In this document: piece after piece, positions 1 to 5,760 of the stretch
Position numbering within the stretch: position 1 is the first letter of the stretch
Layout: each line of letters starts with the position of its first letter
Assembly: GCA_030705665.1 (NCBI GenBank)
Contig: JAUZQA010000236.1
Location: 1 to 6,743 of the forward strand
From: Bacillota bacterium
Lineage (GTDB): Bacteria; Bacillota; Bacilli; Bacillales_B; DSM-18226
Direction: 5' to 3'
DNA: 6,743 nt
The notes under the pieces: model-generated
Database searches by the model: none
Told to the model about the DNA's origin: nothing
The model's input: only the letters and a program-made list of their open reading frames with translations
Translations under genes and position numbers: made by a program

Positions 1-436
1 CCACCCCAATATTATTGACAAGGATATTTAGTTTTCCAAAGGCTTTTATGGTATGTTCTACAACCTTCATACATTGATCTTTATAGCGAAGGTCTGCAGA
101 AAGGAGTATGCATCTTCTTCCTATTTCTTCAATTTTAGCTTTGGTTTCTTCAGCATCCTGATGCTCATACAGGTATGCAATGACAATATCGGCACCTTCT
201 TTTGCAAATGCAATGGAAACGGCACGGCCAATACCGCTATCTCCTCCAGTAATAATAGCTACATGATCTTGAAGTTTTTGACTGCCTAAATAGGATGGAT
301 TTTCAAAGATAGGCCGAGGATTCATTAAGAACTCCATACCAGGCTGTTGCTTCTGATGTTGTGGAGGAAAGGCAATAAATTTTTCCTTACACTCAGTTTT
401 CCTGTTGAAATATGGGTAGGAAGGATAACTTTTCAT
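1..436 (-). CDS. SDR-family oxidoreductase, general-stress / glucose-ribitol dehydrogenase type (partial, C-terminus outside window)
   Basis: This is an NAD(P)-dependent short-chain dehydrogenase of the cytoplasm. The first 145 residues are visible and the rest runs off the window edge; the family is usually about 285-300 residues. An N-terminal extension before the Rossmann fold contains the FPPQHQ...QPGMEFLMNPRP signature (about residues 23-42) typical of Bacillus stress SDRs such as YhdF/YhxD. The cofactor motif TGGDSGIGRA is at residues 63-72, the acidic adenine-contacting residue lies in SADL (D115), and NNIG at 141-144 stands for the family NNAG motif. The catalytic Ser-Tyr-x-x-x-Lys is not visible. 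The ATG at 434-436 is chosen because AAGGAGGA lies just upstream (441-448). The gene diverges from mqo. Family assignment is strong. The exact substrate (glucose, ribitol or another alcohol) cannot be read from the sequence, and no clear sigma-B promoter was seen upstream. Confidence 0.9.
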   Translation of the reverse strand, partial: MKSYPSYPYFNRKTECKEKFIAFPPQHQKQQPGMEFLMNPRPIFENPSYLGSQKLQDHVAIITGGDSGIGRAVSIAFAKEGADIVIAYLYEHQDAEETKAKIEEIGRRCILLSADLRYKDQCMKVVEHTIKAFGKLNILVNNIGV

Positions 437-540
437 TGGTTCCTCCTTCATTTAATAATCACTTAAAAATAGTAATATGCCTCAAAAATTTGTCTTATTA
501 CAAATGGACAACCAAATTCAGGGGAGTATGGATTGTTCAA

Positions 541-569
541 GTAAGATAAATAAAAACTCTCTATCTTAC
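541..569. repeat. Inverted repeat GTAAGATA-N13-TATCTTAC, operator candidate
   Basis: Two perfect 8-base arms, 541-548 and 562-569, are separated by 13 bases, so arm centres lie 21 bp apart, about two helical turns. A third related half-site (GTAAGGA) follows at about 574. It lies roughly 105-130 bases upstream of the SDR start. The spacing suits a dimeric regulator on one DNA face, while the AT-rich spacer makes a strong RNA hairpin less likely. The regulator is unknown. Confidence 0.4.
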
Positions 570-661
570 CAAAGTAAGGAATAAATTTAAATAAAATTCA
601 ATTAAAAAAACCTATAATTGTTGCAAAAATGTGAATGAGGGTCCATTATATATAGTAGGTA

Positions 662-704
662 ACAAATTTGTACAATTTGTGACAAGGTATTTAATTGCTA
701 TAAA
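662..704 (+). promoter_or_regulatory. Candidate distal mqo promoter with overlapping palindrome
   Basis: A -35-like TTGTGA (677-682), a 16-base spacer and an extended -10 TGC-TATAAA (TG at 696-697, hexamer 699-704) form a plausible sigma-A promoter reading toward mqo. The -35 overlaps a tandem palindromic tract, ACAAATTTGT (662-671, perfect palindrome) followed directly by ACAATTTGT (672-680). That arrangement suits a repressor or activator site. Transcription would start near 711 and give a leader of over 200 bases. This rests on sequence match only. Confidence 0.4.
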
Positions 705-816
705 TATGTACAACTTCCAGACTCACTTTTACATCTTAATATTTTAGTATTTTAAATATTTGTTATTCACCTTGAATCTACAAAATTAGTATATATTTTA
801 ATATTTTAAAAATTTG

Positions 817-825
817 TGATATACT
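817..825 (+). promoter_or_regulatory. Candidate proximal mqo promoter, extended -10
   Basis: TGA-TATACT forms an extended -10 (TG at 817-818, hexamer 820-825). The matching -35 position (about 797-802) is only AT-rich, so the extended TG would have to compensate. Start of transcription would be near 832, about 15 bases before the structured leader begins at 847. That position fits a promoter made to transcribe the leader element plus mqo. Confidence 0.4.
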
Positions 826-846
826 AAGAAATGTTTATATTTAATA

Positions 847-937
847 CAGAAAAGGTGTTGAATCGGTCCCGCCTGGCTTGCTATGACGCCTAAGCAGGAG
901 CCCTGCATCCTTTCTGCAAACCTAGGGGATAAGGATG
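847..937 (+). ncRNA. Candidate cis-regulatory RNA leader of mqo (unclassified)
   Basis: This stretch is clearly GC-richer than the preceding AT-rich DNA and holds several competing helices. P1: 847-855 (CAGAAAAGG, A853 bulged) pairs with 909-916 (CCTTTCTG). Hairpin A: GCAGG 894-898 with CCTGC 902-906. Hairpin B: CCTGgCTT 872-879 with AAGCAGG 892-898, which excludes hairpin A. Sequestor: CATCCTT 906-912 with AAGGATG 931-937, seven perfect pairs that include the mqo ATG and exclude P1. The likely Shine-Dalgarno (AGGGG, 924-928) lies in the sequestor loop; TCCC 867-870 could also pair with GGGA 926-929. I could not match it to T-box, SAM, TPP, FMN, lysine, glycine, cobalamin, fluoride, ZTP, THF, preQ1 or c-di-GMP classes from memory. 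The pairings are directly seen; regulatory function is inference. Confidence 0.45.
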
Positions 938-2470
938 GGAAAAATGAGTAACAGACAAGGAACAGACGTTATCTTAATTGGTGCCGGTATTATGAGTGCA
1001 ACTTTAGGGTCACTGCTGAAAGAATTAGTACCGGAATGGAAAATTACAGTGTTTGAGAAACTAGCAAACCCGGGAGAAGAAAGTTCCAATGAGTGGAATA
1101 ATGCGGGAACGGGGCATTCGGCACTATGTGAACTAAACTACACAGTAGAAAAGCCCGACGGGTCAATAGATATTAGCAAAGCTATTAAAATTAATGAACA
1201 GTTTCAGGTTTCTAGACAATTTTGGTCCTATTTTGTAAATAAGCATCTAATCGGCAATCCACATGAGTTTATCAAACAACTGCCACACATGAGTTTAGTG
1301 CAAGGCGAAAAAAATGTAGAATTCTTGAAAAAACGCTTTGAAGCGCTTTCAAACAATCCGTTGTTTCAAGGAATGGAATTTTCAGAGGATCCGAAAAAAC
1401 TGGTGGATTGGATTCCGCTTATTATGGATGGCCGCACATCGAAGCAACCTATAGCGGCTACCAGAATCGACTCCGGAACTGATGTAAACTTTGGCGCTTT
1501 AACACGTAAATTATTTGACAACTTAAAAAATCAAAATGTTGCTATCAATTACAAACATCAAGTAGATGATATTAAACGTACAGAGGACGGCCTTTGGGAG
1601 TTGAAAGTGCGTAACGGCAGCGGCATGATTGAACGACATACAGCAAAATTCGTCTTTATCGGCGGCGGCGGCGGTTCATTGCCATTACTACAAAAAACGG
1701 GCATCCCTGAAAGCAAACATATTGGAGGGTTCCCTGTAAGCGGATTGTTCCTGGTATGTAACAATCCAGAGGTTGTGGCGCAGCATCATGCAAAAGTATA
1801 CGGTAAAGCTGCAGTTGGTGCTCCACCAATGTCAGTACCGCATCTTGATACACGATTCATTAACAATAAAAAGTCATTACTATTTGGACCGTTTGCAGGT
1901 TTCTCGCCAAAATTCTTAAAAACTGGTTCAAATATGGATCTATTAAGCTCTGTAAAGCCGAATAATGTGATAACAATGTTAGCGGCAGGAGCCAAAAATA
2001 TTCCATTAACAAAATACCTGATTCAACAACTGATGCTATCGAAAGAACAACGAATTGAAGAGTTAAGGGAATTTATTCCAAATGCTAAAAGCGAGGATTG
2101 GGATATCGTGGTAGCGGGCCAGCGTGTACAAGTTATCAAAGATACTGCTGCCGGCAAAGGAACGCTTCAATTTGGTACAGAAGTGATCAGTGCCGCAGAT
2201 GGCTCCATTGCTGCGTTGCTTGGTGCTTCTCCTGGTGCATCAACCGCTGTTTCCGTCATGCTTGAGGTAATTAAGAAATGTTTCCCGCAACACATAAAGG
2301 TATGGGAACAAAAAATTAAAGAAATAATTCCTTCATATGGTGTGTCATTAGTGGAAAACCCAGACCTTTTCCATAAAATTCACGCTTCAACAGAACGAGC
2401 GCTCAGTCTCAGCGATCACACACCATTACATGATGAAGACAGAAGTCGTGAATTAGTTGGCGCGCATTAA
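935..2470 (+). CDS. mqo: Malate:quinone oxidoreductase (Mqo)
   Basis: This FAD-dependent, membrane-associated enzyme oxidises (S)-malate to oxaloacetate and passes electrons to the quinone pool, in parallel with or in place of soluble malate dehydrogenase. The protein has 511 residues, close to the usual ~500. The dinucleotide-binding motif [12 protein letters not shown] is at about residues 11-22. Other Mqo signatures are [20 protein letters not shown] (about 50-70), [13 protein letters not shown], the glycine run [12 protein letters not shown] (242-247 are I-G5), [33 protein letters not shown] and, near the C-terminus, QFGTEV...[20 protein letters not shown] for the FAD-binding end. The start at 935 has AGGGG six bases upstream. 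An in-frame ATG at 944 (MSNRQ...) matches the N-terminus of many homologues and could be the true start. The gene is monocistronic, ends at a strong terminator, and is preceded by an unusual structured leader. Family assignment is very strong. Confidence 0.97.
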   Translation: MGKMSNRQGTDVILIGAGIMSATLGSLLKELVPEWKITVFEKLANPGEESSNEWNNAGTGHSALCELNYTVEKPDGSIDISKAIKINEQFQVSRQFWSYFVNKHLIGNPHEFIKQLPHMSLVQGEKNVEFLKKRFEALSNNPLFQGMEFSEDPKKLVDWIPLIMDGRTSKQPIAATRIDSGTDVNFGALTRKLFDNLKNQNVAINYKHQVDDIKRTEDGLWELKVRNGSGMIERHTAKFVFIGGGGGSLPLLQKTGIPESKHIGGFPVSGLFLVCNNPEVVAQHHAKVYGKAAVGAPPMSVPHLDTRFINNKKSLLFGPFAGFSPKFLKTGSNMDLLSSVKPNNVITMLAAGAKNIPLTKYLIQQLMLSKEQRIEELREFIPNAKSEDWDIVVAGQRVQVIKDTAAGKGTLQFGTEVISAADGSIAALLGASPGASTAVSVMLEVIKKCFPQHIKVWEQKIKEIIPSYGVSLVENPDLFHKIHASTERALSLSDHTPLHDEDRSRELVGAH

Positions 2471-2519
2471 GGATTAACCCTATATGATTTTCATAGAATG
2501 AGTGTTCTATTATTATAGT

Positions 2520-2556
2520 AAAAAAAGGCTTCTCACTCTTAGTGGGAAGTCTTTTT
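2520..2556. terminator. Bidirectional intrinsic terminator between mqo and the small minus-strand gene
   Basis: An 11-pair stem joins 2527-2537 (GGCTTCTCACT) to 2541-2551 (AGTGGGAAGTC), with two G-U pairs and a CTT loop. It is followed by TTTTT (2552-2556) on the plus strand and preceded by seven A residues (2520-2526) that form the T-tract on the minus strand. It therefore ends both mqo and the convergent 52-residue gene. A weaker 6-bp hairpin (2493-2498 with 2505-2510) lies just before it, and a CATTCTA/TAGAATG inverted repeat (2564-2570 / 2581-2587) lies on the minus-gene side. Confidence 0.9.
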
Positions 2557-2595
2557 AACACAACATTCTATTAATTTTATTAGAATGCAAATATC

Positions 2596-2754
2596 TTAGG
2601 CTGCTTCCTGTTGAAAACAAGGATCATTGAAGTAAATAACTTCAGAAAGGATTTTACATCCCTTCAGGTCTTTAAGAGCTTCTCTTGCTTCTGCTTCCGT
2701 TTCAAATTCAAACATAGAAATATTTGAGTCTAAATATTGGGTGATAATCCACAT
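2596..2754 (-). CDS. Small uncharacterised protein, 52 residues
   Basis: A 52-codon ORF begins MWIITQYLDSNISMFEFETE and ends ...LSEVIYFNDPCFQQEAA. The start is backed by a very good ribosome binding site (minus-strand GGAGGGA at 2760-2766, five to seven bases before the ATG) and the gene ends at a strong terminator, so it is very probably real. The product is soluble, with no signal peptide or membrane segment. It shows an apparent beta strand (WIITQY), an acidic helix rich in E/A/K (about residues 16-31), then a second strand (ILSEVIYF), a small beta-alpha-beta-like pattern. I recall similar short hypothetical proteins with the ILSEVIYFNDPCF ending in Bacillus genomes but know no function or symbol. 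It is divergent from the LysR regulator, so it could be one of its targets; this is inference from position only. No clear promoter was found. Confidence 0.8.
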   Translation of the reverse strand: MWIITQYLDSNISMFEFETEAEAREALKDLKGCKILSEVIYFNDPCFQQEAA

Positions 2755-2801
2755 AAAAGTCCCTCCAATTATTATAAGCTTCTGTTGAACATTTATTATT
2801 T

Positions 2802-2830
2802 TTCTAGAAAATCCTCCAGGATTTCTAGAA
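2802..2830. repeat. Near-perfect inverted repeat in the lysR / small-gene intergenic region
   Basis: TTCTAGAAAATCCT (2802-2815) is mirrored by AGGATTTCTAGAA (2818-2830), differing by one extra A/T in the left arm, with practically no loop (about TCCA). Each arm holds the palindrome TTCTAGAA. Neither strand has a T-tract after it, so it is not a standard terminator. It lies in the putative 5' untranslated region of the small minus-strand gene and could be an RNA hairpin there, or a regulator site between the divergent genes. On the minus strand GGAGG falls at the apex of the hairpin. Confidence 0.6.
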
Positions 2831-2841
2831 GTAATTGTTAA

Positions 2842-2870
2842 TTGCTACATCCTTATGATAGTGCAATAAT
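2842..2870 (+). promoter_or_regulatory. Candidate promoter of the LysR-type regulator gene
   Basis: TTGCTA (2842-2847), a 17-base spacer and AATAAT (2865-2870), with an extended TGC directly before the -10 (2862-2864), form a reasonable sigma-A promoter. Transcription would begin near 2877, giving a leader of about 68 bases that contains the ATATAA-N7-TTATAT dyad. Based on match to consensus only. Confidence 0.5.
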
Positions 2871-2891
2871 AGAAATAAATAAAATGCTTAA

Positions 2892-2924
2892 TTTTTATAT
2901 CGATATATAAGAATTTTTTATATC
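2892..2924 (+). promoter_or_regulatory. CcpC-type dyad ATAA-N7-TTAT upstream of lysR; autoregulatory site candidate
   Basis: ATATAA (2905-2910) and TTATAT (2918-2923) are perfect complementary arms around seven bases. They contain exactly the ATAA-N7-TTAT dyad known for the B. subtilis citrate-responsive LysR regulator CcpC. The same stretch holds two copies of TTTTTATATC (2892-2901 and 2915-2924), 23 bp apart, and the 12-bp palindrome TATATCGATATA (2896-2907). It ends 21 bases before the GTG start, downstream of the candidate promoter, so bound protein could block transcription. AT-richness makes chance matches possible. Confidence 0.5.
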
Positions 2925-2944
2925 ATGAAATTGGAGAGAGAAAA

Positions 2945-3829
2945 GTGGATTACCGTGATTGGGAAATACTGAAGGTCCTTCATAGTAAGAAAAACCTTAC
3001 GAAAGCAGCCAGGCTGTTGTTCATTACACAGCCTGCATTAACGAATCGGATCAAGCATATGCAGGCGGAATTAGGCGTTCAAATCATAACTCGCGAAAGC
3101 AGAGGCATTCATTTTACGCCGCAGGGAGAATACCTTGTTCAATGTGCCGATGAAACCCTTGCTCGATATCATAAAATTAAAGAGCATGTCCGTAGTATGA
3201 GTAACGACGTAGAAAATGAAGTGACGGGTACTTTGAAGTTGGGTGTATCCAATTTCTTTGCCAATTATGAACTGCCGCATATTTTGGAAGTATTTAAAAA
3301 GCAATATCCTCATGTGGAATTTAAAATTACTACGGGTTGGAGCAAAGATATAGCCCAGCTTATCCACAATAAGGATGTCCACATCGGCTTTGTTCGGGGA
3401 GATTATAATAATAAAGGTCTAAAGAAACATATAATGTTTGAAGAAACCATATCCGTTACTTCAAGGGAACCGATTAATATGGTTGATTTGCCTATTCTCC
3501 CAAGAATTCACCATAGCGGCGATTTCTTATTAAAACAATTAATCGATCACTGGTGGGCTGAAAACTATACACATCGTCCTTATATCAGCATAGAAGTAGA
3601 CCATGTTGAGACGTGTAAGGAAATGGTTTTAAAGGGATTGGGTTATGGGATTTTGTCCAGCGGGATGCTCAGGGGTATAGAAGATTTATATAAAATCGAT
3701 TTAACCGACCAAAAAGGGAACCCGATCTTACGCCGAACATGGATGTATTATCATAAAGTGTCGTTGGAATGGAATGTCGTGAAGGCATTTGTCGATTTTA
3801 TTGAGGCATTGGAGCCAAAACAGGGTTGA
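2945..3829 (+). CDS. LysR-type transcriptional regulator, CcpC-like
   Basis: This is a 294-residue DNA-binding regulator, the usual LysR length. The N-terminal winged helix-turn-helix covers about residues 4-62, with the HTH at about 17-37 (NLTKAARLLFITQPALTNRI) and the wing ending FTPQGEYLV. A linker helix leads to an effector-binding periplasmic-fold domain from about residue 92. That domain contains GTLKLGVSNF, TTGWSKD, VHIGFVRGD, DHWW and VDHVETCKEMVLKGLGYGIL, which as I remember them closely resemble the same positions of B. subtilis CcpC, the citrate-responsive repressor of citB and citZ. I therefore call it CcpC-like, but orthology is not shown, so no symbol is given. The start is GTG at 2945 with GGAGAG at 2933-2938; the ATG at 2925 is out of frame. 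The gene is monocistronic, convergent with the L,D-transpeptidase gene and divergent from the small 52-residue gene. Confidence 0.93.
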   Translation: MDYRDWEILKVLHSKKNLTKAARLLFITQPALTNRIKHMQAELGVQIITRESRGIHFTPQGEYLVQCADETLARYHKIKEHVRSMSNDVENEVTGTLKLGVSNFFANYELPHILEVFKKQYPHVEFKITTGWSKDIAQLIHNKDVHIGFVRGDYNNKGLKKHIMFEETISVTSREPINMVDLPILPRIHHSGDFLLKQLIDHWWAENYTHRPYISIEVDHVETCKEMVLKGLGYGILSSGMLRGIEDLYKIDLTDQKGNPILRRTWMYYHKVSLEWNVVKAFVDFIEALEPKQG

Positions 3830-3837
3830 ATAATAGT

Positions 3838-3877
3838 AAAAATGTCTGGTCCAAAGTAAGTTGGACCAGACATTTTT
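3838..3877. terminator. Strong bidirectional intrinsic terminator between lysR and the L,D-transpeptidase gene
   Basis: A perfect 14-bp stem joins 3841-3854 (AATGTCTGGTCCAA) to 3861-3874, with loop AGTAAG. It extends by three A-T pairs at the base, ends in five T residues (3873-3877) on the plus strand and has five A residues on the other side for the minus strand. It sits nine bases after the lysR stop and two bases beyond the transpeptidase stop codon, so it serves both convergent genes. Confidence 0.95.
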
Positions 3878-3879
3878 GG

Positions 3880-5325
3880 TTAATAAATAATAACCGGCTC
3901 GTAGGTACTTAGATTATCATACACAGTTTTCATTATACTTGGCGGAGTGTTGACGCAGCCGCCTGATCCTGCCGCAATATAGGCATTGCTTGCCCAATTG
4001 GTCCGCCAGCTGGCATCGTGGAAACCTTGGCCATCATTCGTAAATGGGGCCCAATAATCTACTTTTACTGAATATGCTCCTCCATGGCCTACGGACGTTC
4101 CCTTGAGTATGGATGGTGATCGTTTAAAAAGAATATAATAAACACCTGTATGTGTGTCTTCATGGGTGTTATTTCTGCCTGTCACAACATTTGTTGTGAC
4201 GGCAAGCTGGCCATTTTTATAGATCCAAATGTGCTGCTCAGCAATGGACACTTCAGCATACGTATCACCGATGCCATTATTCGCTGTTGTTTCATAGCCA
4301 ATTGGGTTATTACTCCAACCATTTCCGTAAATATTCGCAGCGGAAATAGACTTATTCCCTTTTTCAAAAGCCTCCTGAATCACCGGAACTTCTTTATCAA
4401 CCTTTATTGCCCAGCCATAACCTTGCCCTCTTACCGATATAACAGCACCTGTGTGGGTTTTGAATTGGAAATCTTTATTTAAGGTTGCCTGAGAATTGTT
4501 GATTTCCGTAAGCTTGTTTTTGATTTCAGCCGGATCAATCGTAACCTTCATATCTTTGGATACAGTTGCATTTTTAATCAAATCGCTGGCTTTTAAAGTG
4601 TAAACTTGTTCTTGTACCTTATAATCCACGGTTCGCTGCAGCAATTCCTGCAGTGTTTTCTGCTCATTTTTTACAACCTGGCTATCTTCTTTTATAGGTT
4701 GGATATAAACTGGGTTAAGATGGACCTCACTGTTGTATTCCTGCTTCTCATATTCCTTTAGTAATCGGCCTGTATCTAATTGTTTCCCGCCCATGCTTTT
4801 AGAGATCGTAATGCTCCCCTGTACCAATTGTGCCTCCGCATCTTGCGGAGCTTGTAAGCCTTTGTTCATGGAAATGAGTTTATCCTCTATTTCCTTTTTT
4901 ATTGTTTGGCTTCCATTTCTATCTGCTTCGGCTGGTATCAACGAAAAATCACTTGCCTTTGATGACGGAAAAAAGGTCCACTGTGTTTTTAACAGCTTTT
5001 TAATCTCCGAAAGATCTTTATTCGTGAATCCCGTTTTCGTATCTTCTCCGTTGTAGATTAGTTCTTTTCCAATATAGACATCATTTTTTAAATTGGCTGA
5101 TGCCAATTTTTCAATCGCCTTGTCAGCAGTTAGACCGCCAACACTTATATGATTGATCGTGATATTCGCATTGAATCGAGTTGCCTGATAATAGGAGATG
5201 CCTGCAATTGCGAGTGCAATAATGAGAATGACGGGCGTAATAACTTTCCAGCTTGCAAACCATTTGGGTGGATTCCCTCTTTTCCTGCTCAATTCCTCAA
5301 CTGATTCATTCGCTATTGTTTCCAT
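3880..5325 (-). CDS. Membrane-anchored YkuD-type L,D-transpeptidase with peptidoglycan-binding-like region
   Basis: This 481-residue enzyme is expected to act outside the membrane on peptidoglycan, forming 3-3 cross-links or attaching groups to stem peptides through an acyl-cysteine intermediate. A short basic cytoplasmic N-terminus (ELSRKRGNPPKW) precedes a single membrane anchor at about residues 28-46 (ITPVILIIALAIAGISYY). Residues about 55-345 look like two tandem PG_binding_4-type modules, as in related Bacillus and clostridial proteins. The YkuD catalytic domain is about 355-481 and holds HDASWR (H436, R441) and SGGCVN with catalytic C457, so the active-site residues are intact. The ATG at 5325 has GGGAGGA just upstream (5332-5338 on the minus strand). 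The gene is alone, with a terminator immediately after its stop. Its upstream promoter is unclear: TTGACC at 5431-5426 lacks a good -10. Family call is strong; the physiological role (vegetative wall, spore or stress) cannot be told. Confidence 0.94.
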   Translation of the reverse strand: METIANESVEELSRKRGNPPKWFASWKVITPVILIIALAIAGISYYQATRFNANITINHISVGGLTADKAIEKLASANLKNDVYIGKELIYNGEDTKTGFTNKDLSEIKKLLKTQWTFFPSSKASDFSLIPAEADRNGSQTIKKEIEDKLISMNKGLQAPQDAEAQLVQGSITISKSMGGKQLDTGRLLKEYEKQEYNSEVHLNPVYIQPIKEDSQVVKNEQKTLQELLQRTVDYKVQEQVYTLKASDLIKNATVSKDMKVTIDPAEIKNKLTEINNSQATLNKDFQFKTHTGAVISVRGQGYGWAIKVDKEVPVIQEAFEKGNKSISAANIYGNGWSNNPIGYETTANNGIGDTYAEVSIAEQHIWIYKNGQLAVTTNVVTGRNNTHEDTHTGVYYILFKRSPSILKGTSVGHGGAYSVKVDYWAPFTNDGQGFHDASWRTNWASNAYIAAGSGGCVNTPPSIMKTVYDNLSTYEPVIIY

Positions 5326-5640
5326 AAGAATTCCTCCCGCTCACCTTCATCCAAAAGTTAAATTCTCTACGGTGGCTTTAATTAATTCCAAATTTTGTTA
5401 TTACTACTATTTTAATAGATAAGTAGGTCAAAATTTGTCGGTATTTGGCTAAATGTAAAAATTTATCAAAGCTTTTGAAATAATTCTGTAATAAATTGAA
5501 ACCAACCTAATAATATATTGTTTTTTATAAAAGTAAATAGGTTTTTATCTCTTTTCATAAGTATTGTTTTCATTTAAAAAGATTCCTTTTATGAGGAATA
5601 AAATTTCAATGGGAAAAGTACGCGAAACGAATACATTGTA

Positions 5641-5679
5641 TTGATTTATTCTAATTTAGTTCTATAATAATAATTAGAA
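5641..5679 (+). promoter_or_regulatory. aspA promoter with inverted repeat flanking the -10
   Basis: TTGATT (5641-5646), a 16-base spacer and a perfect TATAAT (5663-5668) make the best promoter in the window, with start of transcription near 5675. Perfect 8-base arms TTCTAATT (5649-5656) and AATTAGAA (5672-5679) surround the -10 with a 15-base gap, so their centres lie 23 bp apart. A dimeric regulator bound there would cover the promoter, which suggests repression. The regulator is unknown; B. subtilis controls its aspartase operon with AnsR, but I cannot say this site is related. Confidence 0.65.
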
Positions 5680-5715
5680 ATACGCGTTTTGAGGAAAATA
5701 TAGGGGATTAAGTTT

Positions 5716-5760
5716 ATGAGGAAAACAACTTGTATTTGTGGATGGAAACAGCTGATGTAA
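5716..5760 (+). CDS. Possible 14-residue leader peptide upstream of aspA
   Basis: The short ORF MRKTTCICGWKQLM begins at ATG 5716, with AGGGGATTA (5702-5710) as a weak ribosome binding site, and ends at TAA 5758-5760. It lies wholly within the aspA leader transcript. A second frame is open from 5712 and has an ATG at 5742 giving 29 codons (METADVSVLKTELDPRIRIS...), running to 5831 and overlapping the aspA start, but with no ribosome binding site. Either could be a translated leader or just chance; there is no homology evidence. Confidence 0.2.
   Translation: MRKTTCICGWKQLM

Larger units (their letters stand above)
437..934. other. AT-rich divergent intergenic region (SDR / mqo)
   Basis: No convincing gene is present in these 498 bases. 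The minus-strand side holds the SDR ribosome binding site and an inverted repeat at 541-569. The centre holds a palindromic tract overlapping a candidate promoter for mqo (662-704). The mqo-proximal side holds an extended -10 (817-825) and then a GC-richer structured leader from 847 to the mqo start. A weak minus-strand promoter for the SDR gene (TTGTAC at 675-670, TATAAT at 650-645, 19-base spacer) is possible but not convincing. Two related AT-rich tracts, 744-770 and 798-824, match at about 22 of 27 positions. Confidence 0.7.

Noticed and set aside
53..289. 78-residue plus-strand ORF at the left end
   Set aside because: It is antisense to the clearly recognisable SDR gene, which has the TGGDSGIGR and NNIG motifs; it is a shadow frame.
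871..880. CCGCCTGG resembling the 3' conserved part of the ZTP riboswitch
   Set aside because: The upstream half of the ZTP aptamer is missing; the preceding DNA is plain AT-rich sequence.
854..890. Possible fluoride riboswitch upstream of mqo (TATGACGCCTA resembling the 3' part)
   Set aside because: GGTGTT 854-859 can pair with GACGCC 885-890, but the required GATGG-type 5' core is absent and the gene is not a fluoride exporter.
1558..1995. Three overlapping minus-strand ORFs within mqo
   Set aside because: They lack ribosome binding sites and recognisable sequence and lie opposite conserved Mqo coding sequence.
2771..2776. TATAAT on the minus strand just before the small gene
   Set aside because: It lies so close to the ribosome binding site (2760-2766) that transcription would begin inside it, and there is no -35.
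3071..3382. 103-residue minus-strand ORF inside the LysR gene
   Set aside because: It is antisense to a complete, well-conserved regulator and has no independent support.
4150..5056. ORFs of 110 and 107 residues on the plus strand, and a 61-residue minus ORF, within the transpeptidase gene
   Set aside because: All are other-frame shadows of the L,D-transpeptidase, whose own frame has an anchor, domains and intact catalytic residues.
5582..5599. Inverted repeat ATTCCT/AGGAAT
   Set aside because: The arms are only six bases in AT-rich DNA, with no nearby context to give it meaning.
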